From NCBI GenBank assembly GCA_035605975.1, contig DATNGG010000140.1:12001-76000 (forward strand): a DNA stretch of 64,000 nt, in the 5' to 3' direction. The notes under the pieces were generated by a model, which did not search any database, was not told the DNA's origin, and was given only the letters and a program-made list of their open reading frames with translations. Every line of letters starts with the position of its first letter. Positions within the stretch are counted from its first letter, which is position 1. The DNA is from CAIKMD01 sp035605975 (GTDB lineage: Bacteria > Pseudomonadota > Alphaproteobacteria > ATCC43930 > CGMCC-115725). This document shows positions 55,122 through 61,797 of this stretch, one piece after another. Position numbers and translations under genes: made by a program.

Positions 55122-57446
55122 ATGGAAGGCGCGGCAAGCGCGGCCTTCGGGATCGGCGCTGCCGTCCCGCGCGTCGAGGATGAGCGGCTGCTGACCGGGC
55201 GCGGCCGCTATGCCGACGATATCGCGTTGCCGCGCATGGCTTATGCTTATGTGTTGCGCTCGCCGCATGCGCATGCACGCATTCGTCGCGTCGACAAGGC
55301 GCCGGCGCTCGCCCAGCCCGGCGTTCTCGCCATATTCACCGCCGAGGACGCGGCAGCGGAGAAGCTCGGCGCTCTCACCTGCGGCACCTTTCCCAAGGCG
55401 CATGCGATCGGTGCATCCTACTGTCCGACGCAGCCGATCCTCGCTGCCGAGAAGGTGCGCCATGTCGGCGACCGCATCGCCTTCGTGATCGCCGAGACGC
55501 TCGCGCAGGCAAAGGATGCGGCCGAGGCGATCGTCATCGACTACGAGCCGTTGCCGGCCGTCATTCTCGGCGACGCGCTTTTACCCGCAGCGCCCAAAGT
55601 TTGGGACGAGGCGGCGAGCAATCTCAGCTTTCATGTCGAATTCGGCGACCGCGCCGGTGCAGAGGCGGCCTTTGCCGCCGCCGCGCATGTGACCAAGGCG
55701 CGTGTGCATTATCCGCGCGCCTCGGCCAATGCGCTCGAGCCGCGCGCGGCAATCGCCTATTACGATCCGGCCGATGGGCGTTATACGCTGTGCTCTTCGA
55801 CTCAGAATCCGTTCCGCGTGCGCGAGGCGATCGCGCAAATCCTCGGTATTCCGCAGCCGAGCCTCAGGGTTCGCGCCCTCGATGTCGGCGGCTCTTTCGG
55901 CATGAAGGGTCAGGTCTACCCCGAGGAAATTCTCACGGTCTGGGCCGCGGCAAAGCTCGGCCGGCCGGTCAAATGGACCGCCGAGCGCAGCGAAGCGATC
56001 GCCTCCGACATGCATGGCCGGCATCAGATCGCCGAAGCCGAGCTGGCGCTCGATCGGGACGGCCGTTTTCTCGCCTTCCGCACCGCGGTCACGATCGATG
56101 TCGGCGCCTATCTCGGCGGCTCGGGCGGCGTGCCGCCGCACAATGCCGGGGTCAGCTATCCCGGCACCTATCGCATCCCGGCGGTGCACACCGCGGTGCG
56201 CGCGGCTTTCACCAATTCATCGCAGCTCGGCCCCTATCGCGGCTCCGGCAAGCCCGAGGCGAGCTTCATCATGGAGCGCCTCATCGAGAAAGCCGCGCAG
56301 GAGCTCGGCGTCGATGCGGTCGCGCTGCGGCGGCGCAATCTCATCCGGGCGGCCGATCTGCCTTATCGCACGATCGGCGGCGAACTCTATGATTGCGGCG
56401 ATTTCGAGCGCGTGCTCGACGATGCGCTCGCCTTGGCCGAGCGCCACGGCCTGGTCCGCGCCGCCAATCCTGCCACCGCGAGCAAGCGCCACGGTGTCGG
56501 GCTGGCGATGCATTGCCAGCGGGCGGGCGGCTCTTCGGAGCGGATGGAAATCCGCTTCGCGCCCGATGGCGCCGTCTCGCTCTATGTCGGCACGCTGGCG
56601 ACGGGGCAGGGCCACGAGACCATGTTCGCGCAAATGGTCGCGGATTGGCTAAGCATTCCGCCACAACGCGTGCGCGTGTTCCAGGGCGACACCGACAAGG
56701 TCATCTTCGGACGCGGCAGCTTCGCGCAGCGCAGCATGAGCGCCGGCGGCTCGGCGCTGAAGCGCGCCGCCGATAATGTGATCGAGAACGGCAAGCGGCT
56801 CGCCGCCTGGGTTTTCGAAGCGGCGGAAGCCGACATCGCCTATGAGCGCGGCGCATTTCAGGTTTCCGGCACCGACCGCGTCATCGGCTGGAGCGAGCTC
56901 GCGCGCCGCTCCTATATGGCGAATGGCGTGCCCAGCGAGCTCGGCATCGGCCTTGCCGGCGTCGGCACGCATGAAGGACCGAACACCTATCCGAATGGCT
57001 GCTTCATTTGCGAGGTCGAGGTCGATACCGAGACGGGCGTTGTCGAGGTCGAGCGCCTCTATTGCGTCGACGATGTCGGCCAGGCGGTCAATCCGCTTGC
57101 TCTCGAAGGGCAGCTCCATGGCTCGGTCGCGCATGGGCTCGGCGAGAGTTTGCTGGAGCGGGTGGTCTATGAGAGCGGCACGGGTCAGCTTCTGACCGGC
57201 TCGTTCATGGATTATGCGATGCCGCGCGCCGATGTCATGCCGGCGATCATCTCCGGCCTCGCTCCCGCGCCGACCAAGACCAATCTGATCGGCGCCAAGG
57301 GCGGGAGCGAGGCCGGCAATGTCGGCATGCCGGCGGCGATCGTCAACGCGATCGTCGATGCGCTGGCGCCTTTCGGCATCCGGGAGATTTCGCTGCCGGC
57401 GACGCCGGAGACTGTCTGGCGCGCGATCCGGTCGGCGCGCGCTTAG
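55122..57446 (+). CDS. Molybdenum hydroxylase large subunit, xanthine dehydrogenase family, orphan
   Basis: This 774-residue molybdopterin subunit is related to CoxL/xanthine dehydrogenase large chains. Landmarks include the N-terminal GIGAAVPRVEDERLLTGRGRY, PYRGSG (371-376) near the molybdenum site, and the late KGGSEAG with catalytic glutamate E730. Such enzymes hydroxylate N-heteroaromatic rings, aldehydes or CO using water. ATG at 55122 follows GGAGG. The [2Fe-2S] and FAD partner subunits are not nearby, which is unusual for the family. It is coupled with the class II aldolase gene; its stop overlaps the convergent Rieske gene. Confidence 0.83.
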   Translation: MEGAASAAFGIGAAVPRVEDERLLTGRGRYADDIALPRMAYAYVLRSPHAHARIRRVDKAPALAQPGVLAIFTAEDAAAEKLGALTCGTFPKAHAIGASYCPTQPILAAEKVRHVGDRIAFVIAETLAQAKDAAEAIVIDYEPLPAVILGDALLPAAPKVWDEAASNLSFHVEFGDRAGAEAAFAAAAHVTKARVHYPRASANALEPRAAIAYYDPADGRYTLCSSTQNPFRVREAIAQILGIPQPSLRVRALDVGGSFGMKGQVYPEEILTVWAAAKLGRPVKWTAERSEAIASDMHGRHQIAEAELALDRDGRFLAFRTAVTIDVGAYLGGSGGVPPHNAGVSYPGTYRIPAVHTAVRAAFTNSSQLGPYRGSGKPEASFIMERLIEKAAQELGVDAVALRRRNLIRAADLPYRTIGGELYDCGDFERVLDDALALAERHGLVRAANPATASKRHGVGLAMHCQRAGGSSERMEIRFAPDGAVSLYVGTLATGQGHETMFAQMVADWLSIPPQRVRVFQGDTDKVIFGRGSFAQRSMSAGGSALKRAADNVIENGKRLAAWVFEAAEADIAYERGAFQVSGTDRVIGWSELARRSYMANGVPSELGIGLAGVGTHEGPNTYPNGCFICEVEVDTETGVVEVERLYCVDDVGQAVNPLALEGQLHGSVAHGLGESLLERVVYESGTGQLLTGSFMDYAMPRADVMPAIISGLAPAPTKTNLIGAKGGSEAGNVGMPAAIVNAIVDALAPFGIREISLPATPETVWRAIRSARA

Positions 57447-58723
57447 GACGCCAGCGGATCGCCGTGCAGCGCCTTCAGCTGGATGTCGATCTCGATCTGC
57501 GGGCGGATGTCGCTCAAAGCCACACGCGGCGCGGCGCCGGGCTCGGTGCCGCGCGCGGCGCTCGATCGGCCCCAGGCCCTCGGCGCGATCGAGGCGTCGC
57601 GTCGCCAGGTTTTGAGCGGCCGGCCTTCGGTTAGCGCGCCAAGCTCGCGACTCCACAGCCGGCGGATCGCGATCACGCCGACATCGCCGCGGCCGGTCCG
57701 TTCCGCCTCGCGGTCGGCCATGCGGCCTTGACCCAACTGCGCAATGTCGTCTTGAAGCCGCACCAGATCGACACGCGACGTGTCGACATTGCGCAGCGAT
57801 CGACGGCCGCGCAGAATCTCCTCCGCAATGCGCTGATGCGGCAGATCGATCGCGGCGCGGCGCTTCTGATGCCGCGCCTCGACCTCGGCCGCGGCCTCGC
57901 CCGAAACGCAGACGCGGTGCAGGCTGAACTGCATATGCGAGACATCGTCGAGCGGCACCCACCAGAACAACGATTCCTGCCAACCCACTTCGGGATCGGT
58001 CGGCAGCGCCGTCATATAGAAGATATTGGGCATGCCGAATTGCTGGATGCGCAGCTGGCCGTCGCTTCGGGTGAAGGTATAGGTCACGCCCCAATCGGAT
58101 TCCTCCGCGTGGAGCTGCGCGCCGCGGCCGATATTGCTGAACGACGCCATGTTGTCGCGATGGACGAAGGCGACATGGCTCATATCGAGCGCGTTCTCGA
58201 GGTTCTGGAAGTAGTTGCACTCGCGCAGATAGGAATCGACCTCGACCAGCCCGTCGAAAGCCTCGAACTCTGGATAGAGGGGAAAAGGCGGCGGCTCGCC
58301 GCTGCCCAAATAGGCGAAGATCAGCCCGAGATACTCCCGCGTCGGATGGGAGGCGATCCGGATGCGGTCGCAATAGCTCGAATCCTCCGCCGGTTGCTCG
58401 ATGCATTGGCCGTCGGCCGCGAATTTCCAGCCATGATAGAAGCAGCGCAGCTCGTCGCCTTCGATCCAGCCCGAGGAGAGCTGCGTTCCGCGGTGCGGAC
58501 AACGCGCATCGACGAGGCACACGCGGCCGCTCTCGCCGCGATAAAGCGTGAAGCTCTCGCTCATGATCCGGAGCGGGACAGCCGCGCCCGCGGCGAGATC
58601 GGCGCTGTGGTAAATCGGCTGCCAGAAGCGCCGCAGATAGGCGCCCGCTTCCGTCCCGGGACCCGTCCTGAGGAGAGTCTCGACCAGGGCCGAGCCTCGG
58701 CCGACGATTTTTGGAGCTGCCAT
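57443..58723 (-). CDS. Rieske non-heme iron oxygenase (6)
   Basis: This 426-residue oxygenase subunit has Rieske ligands C75-x-H77 and C94-x2-H97 and the catalytic iron residues D180, H183 and H188 in NALDMSHVAFVH. The N terminus differs from the other copies and it forms its own branch. ATG at 58723 follows AAGGGG with good spacing; an earlier start at 58918 would overlap the divergent TRAP promoter. It is divergent from the TRAP receptor gene, so its substrate may be the ligand of that receptor. Confidence 0.86.
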   Translation of the reverse strand: MAAPKIVGRGSALVETLLRTGPGTEAGAYLRRFWQPIYHSADLAAGAAVPLRIMSESFTLYRGESGRVCLVDARCPHRGTQLSSGWIEGDELRCFYHGWKFAADGQCIEQPAEDSSYCDRIRIASHPTREYLGLIFAYLGSGEPPPFPLYPEFEAFDGLVEVDSYLRECNYFQNLENALDMSHVAFVHRDNMASFSNIGRGAQLHAEESDWGVTYTFTRSDGQLRIQQFGMPNIFYMTALPTDPEVGWQESLFWWVPLDDVSHMQFSLHRVCVSGEAAAEVEARHQKRRAAIDLPHQRIAEEILRGRRSLRNVDTSRVDLVRLQDDIAQLGQGRMADREAERTGRGDVGVIAIRRLWSRELGALTEGRPLKTWRRDASIAPRAWGRSSAARGTEPGAAPRVALSDIRPQIEIDIQLKALHGDPLAS

Positions 58724-58808
58724 TCCGAACCCCTTGTCTCTATCCCAGACTATGCCGTGAAAGCCCATCGAGCGGCAAGAAGCCGGCGCGCGGGTTCGCC
58801 GTGCCGCG

Positions 58809-58837
58809 TTGACAAGCAAGGCCTCTGCCTTTATCAG
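58809..58837 (+). promoter_or_regulatory. Sigma-70-type promoter for the TRAP binding-protein gene
   Basis: TTGACA (58809-58814), a 17-bp spacer and TATCAG (58832-58837) form a good sigma-70-like promoter about 45 bp upstream of the ATG at 58882. It lies in the 158-bp spacer shared with the divergent Rieske gene 6. Confidence 0.5.
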
Positions 58838-58881
58838 GCCGAGCCGGTCGCGCCGGTTGCAGGGCAGGGAAGGGAGCGCAA

Positions 58882-59892
58882 ATGAAACAGGCACTTTTCG
58901 TCGGGCTTTTGGTTGCAATCGGGCTTGCGGCGGTGCCGCCCGCCGGCCGCGCGGCCGAGCCTGTCCTCAAATTCGCCAATCCCGGCTCGCCCACCGGCGA
59001 CGTCTCGAAGCAGATCATCGAGCCCTGGATCGCCAAGGTGAACAAGGAAGCCGCGGGCATGTTCCGCGTGCAGCATTTCCCCGGTCCGGCGCTCGGCCAA
59101 TTTCCGCAGATCTACGATCGCGTGCTGAACGGCGTCGCCGATTTCGCCTTCGGCCTTCTCGGTCCGATCTCGCGCCAATTCCCGCAGACCTCGGTCGCAT
59201 CGCTCCCCTTCGAGACGCCCAACGCCACGATCGGCACGGTCGCGCTGTGGCACGTCTATGAGCGCGGCCTCATCTCGAGCGAATGGCAGCAGGTGAAGCC
59301 GCTGACGCTGATGGTCTTCCCCAACGTCGTCATCCACACCAAGAAGCCGATCCATAGCCTGGCCGATATCGACGGCATGAAGCTCAGCGTCCAAAGCCGG
59401 CTGCTCTCGGATACGATGCATCTTCTGGGCGTCGCGCCGATCACGCTCGCCGTCACCGATCTCTATGAGAGCCTCAACCGCGGCGTGATCGACGGCTCGG
59501 TGATCGGCTGGCCGGCGACGCGCAGCTATCGGCTCGCCGAGGTCACGGACAATCATTTGGAGGTGCCGCTCGGCGGCGAGGTCACCTTCGTGATGATGAA
59601 CAATAAGACCTATGCGAAGCTGCCCGAGAAAGGCCGCGCCATCATCGATCAGAACTCCTTGGCGCCCTGGGCGACGGCGATCGGCAAGATTCTCGACGCC
59701 GATGACCGGGCCGAGAGCGAGCATGTCGCTCAAACCAAGGGGCAAACCGTCTCGAGGCTGCCGGCGGCCGAGCAAGCGAAGTGGAAAGCGAAGGTCGACA
59801 GCGTCGTCGAGGATTGGGTGAAGCGCACGCCCAACGGCGCCGCGGTGCTCGCCGCTTACCGCGAGGAAGTCGCCAAGCTGATGAAGAAATAG
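58882..59892 (+). CDS. TRAP transporter substrate-binding protein DctP, orphan
   Basis: This 336-residue periplasmic binding protein has a signal peptide ending GRAA. The mature part has DctP-like blocks (FANPGSPTGDVSKQIIEPWIAKVNKE, GRLLGVAP-like TMHLLGVAPI, ESLNRGVIDGSVIGW). TRAP receptors bind carboxylates, including aromatic acids. No membrane subunits (DctQM) are encoded nearby, so it must use a distant set or have another role. ATG at 58882 follows GGAAGGGAG. Confidence 0.8.
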   Translation: MKQALFVGLLVAIGLAAVPPAGRAAEPVLKFANPGSPTGDVSKQIIEPWIAKVNKEAAGMFRVQHFPGPALGQFPQIYDRVLNGVADFAFGLLGPISRQFPQTSVASLPFETPNATIGTVALWHVYERGLISSEWQQVKPLTLMVFPNVVIHTKKPIHSLADIDGMKLSVQSRLLSDTMHLLGVAPITLAVTDLYESLNRGVIDGSVIGWPATRSYRLAEVTDNHLEVPLGGEVTFVMMNNKTYAKLPEKGRAIIDQNSLAPWATAIGKILDADDRAESEHVAQTKGQTVSRLPAAEQAKWKAKVDSVVEDWVKRTPNGAAVLAAYREEVAKLMKK

Positions 59893-59918
59893 CAGCGGCG
59901 CCCCGCTCGGGCACGGCG

Positions 59919-60923
59919 CTACATCTTGAACAGCCGCTCCGAGTTCAGCCGCGCAAGCTTCTCTTTGTCTTCATCGCTGATCGAGAGGTTCTGCAGGAAA
60001 TCCTTGGCGACGCGGTTGGGCTCGTAAGGCCAATCGACGGCGAATAGGATATTGTCGATGCCGAGCGCCAACAGGGTGCAGACGAAGGCCGGCTCGTACC
60101 AGTTGCCGCTGGTGGTGACGACGAGATTGTCCTTGATGTAGTCGAGCGCCGTCTTCTTGAGGCCGCGGCGCTTGGCCGAGCGATAGGTGTGGTCTTGCAG
60201 GCGATGCATGGCGAAGGGCAGGCCTTCGCCGAGATGCCCCAGGACGATCTTGAGCTTCGGATAGGCATCGAAGACGCCGGCGAACATGATGCGCAGGAAA
60301 TGGCAGCTCGTATCGAGCGCGAAGCCCCAGGCCGAGCCCTGCAGCTCTTCATATCCCGCGAAATAGGCCTTGATCGCATCGGGGTGCGGCATCGCCGGAT
60401 GGAGGTAGATCGGCACATCCAGCTTTTCGGCGGTCTCGAAAATGCCCCAGAATTTCTTCTCGTCGAGGAAGGCGCCCTGGGTATGGCCGTGGATCATCGC
60501 GCCCTTGAAGCCGAATTCCTTGACGCAACGCTCCAGCTCGCGGGCCGATGTATCCGGGTCTGCCGTCGGTAAGGCGGCGAAGCCGGCGAAGCGGTCGGGA
60601 TGCTTGCGCATCGCCTCATAGAGACGCTCATTGGCATCGCGCGCCATCGGGATCGCGATCTCGGCGCCGAAGCCCTGCGCGCCCGGCTGGCCGAAGGACA
60701 GCAGCTGCACGTCGATGCCGGACTCGTCCATGTAGCGCAGCCGCGTCTCGCCGAGATCGAGAAGCTCTTTTGGGATGTCGTATCCCAGCTGCTCGCTGCG
60801 GCTCGAGATGAAGAATTTGCGGAATTCGCCGGCGGCAACGTGCTGGCGATAGAGCGGCGTGACGAAATGCTCCTCGACCGCAATGATCTTGGAGGGCGCT
60901 TTGCTGTGCAGATAATCCGACAT
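59919..60923 (-). CDS. Amidohydrolase-family decarboxylase-like enzyme (gamma-resorcylate type)
   Basis: This 334-residue TIM-barrel enzyme has the branch signature AVEEHF (15-20), the metal or catalytic histidines H175 (YLHP) and H230 (LGHLGEG), and the catalytic aspartate D297 (VDWPYE). This pattern matches hydroxy-aromatic acid decarboxylases of the gamma-resorcylate/2,3-dihydroxybenzoate/5-carboxyvanillate type. ATG at 60923 follows AAGGAA, 15 bp after the transhydroxylase small-subunit stop. It probably decarboxylates a hydroxybenzoic acid in that pathway. Other hydrolytic reactions of the superfamily cannot be excluded. Confidence 0.8.
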   Translation of the reverse strand: MSDYLHSKAPSKIIAVEEHFVTPLYRQHVAAGEFRKFFISSRSEQLGYDIPKELLDLGETRLRYMDESGIDVQLLSFGQPGAQGFGAEIAIPMARDANERLYEAMRKHPDRFAGFAALPTADPDTSARELERCVKEFGFKGAMIHGHTQGAFLDEKKFWGIFETAEKLDVPIYLHPAMPHPDAIKAYFAGYEELQGSAWGFALDTSCHFLRIMFAGVFDAYPKLKIVLGHLGEGLPFAMHRLQDHTYRSAKRRGLKKTALDYIKDNLVVTTSGNWYEPAFVCTLLALGIDNILFAVDWPYEPNRVAKDFLQNLSISDEDKEKLARLNSERLFKM

Positions 60924-60938
60924 CGCTCTTTCCTTGGC

Positions 60939-61778
60939 TCAGATGCGCAATTCGCCGAGATAGATGCTTTGGCCGAGCTCGGCCTCGACCGTCTTGGGCG
61001 CGTAGCCGGGTGCCGCGATCTCGATCGTGTAGCGGCCCGAGCCTTCCTCGAGCCGATCGAAGCGGAAATCGCCGTAATTGTCGGTCGTCGTCTCGGCGAC
61101 AACCGTCCCGCCGTGAAGCAGCCGCACCGCCGCGCCTTCGATGCAATCGACGATCTCGCCGCTTTTGGCCGAAACCGAGCCGCCGATGAAGCAGCGCGTG
61201 TAGCGCCAGAGGTTGCGGTAATAAACCCGCGGCTTGGTGCCGAGCTCGGGCCGCATGACTTCGAGCCCTTCCTCGCGCGCGAGGCGCTCCATCTCGGCAT
61301 CCTCCAGCTTCACGCTGCGGAACGCACCGGTCGGGCAGGATTGATGGGTTCGCGTCTTGTCCCAGCCGGCATCGAGAAGATGCGCTTCAAACGGCCAAGC
61401 CTGCGGCACTTGCAGCGCCTCGTTCCACCAGATATGGCCATAGGGGCAGGCATCGACGATCTGCTTTTGTCCCTTGGCCTTGACCGGATCGATCAGCACG
61501 ATGCCGTCGTCGCGCTTGGTGACCGCGCCGTTTTTGCCGGCGGCGATGCAGGGCGCGTTGTCGCAGTGATTGCACATGGTCGGCACATAAGCGACATCGA
61601 CCATCGGCACCTGGCCGCGCTCTTTCTGGAGAATGTTGATCCAGCGATGGCCGTGCTTCGGCATCGGCGCGGAATAGCCCGGCCAGGCATTGTCGATATA
61701 TTCGTCCATGGTCGCGAGGGTGCAGAGATTGCAGTTGGTGCACTCGGCGACGTCGATGATCACGTTCCACTTGGCCAT
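60939..61778 (-). CDS. Iron-sulfur subunit, pyrogallol-phloroglucinol transhydroxylase small subunit-like
   Basis: This 279-residue electron-transfer subunit has several cysteines (C13, C16, C19, C69, C72, C77, C111, C148) for [4Fe-4S] clusters. A C-terminal beta-sandwich (about residues 205-279) reads like a transthyretin/Cna-B domain (TTDNYGDFRFDRLEEGSGRY). This two-part plan is that of the small subunit of Pelobacter transhydroxylase. ATG at 61778 has a GAGGAG site, 19 bp after the large-subunit stop. It transfers electrons within the molybdenum enzyme. Confidence 0.8.
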   Translation of the reverse strand: MAKWNVIIDVAECTNCNLCTLATMDEYIDNAWPGYSAPMPKHGHRWINILQKERGQVPMVDVAYVPTMCNHCDNAPCIAAGKNGAVTKRDDGIVLIDPVKAKGQKQIVDACPYGHIWWNEALQVPQAWPFEAHLLDAGWDKTRTHQSCPTGAFRSVKLEDAEMERLAREEGLEVMRPELGTKPRVYYRNLWRYTRCFIGGSVSAKSGEIVDCIEGAAVRLLHGGTVVAETTTDNYGDFRFDRLEEGSGRYTIEIAAPGYAPKTVEAELGQSIYLGELRI

Positions 61779-61797
61779 GCTGCGCTCCTCGGCGCGA

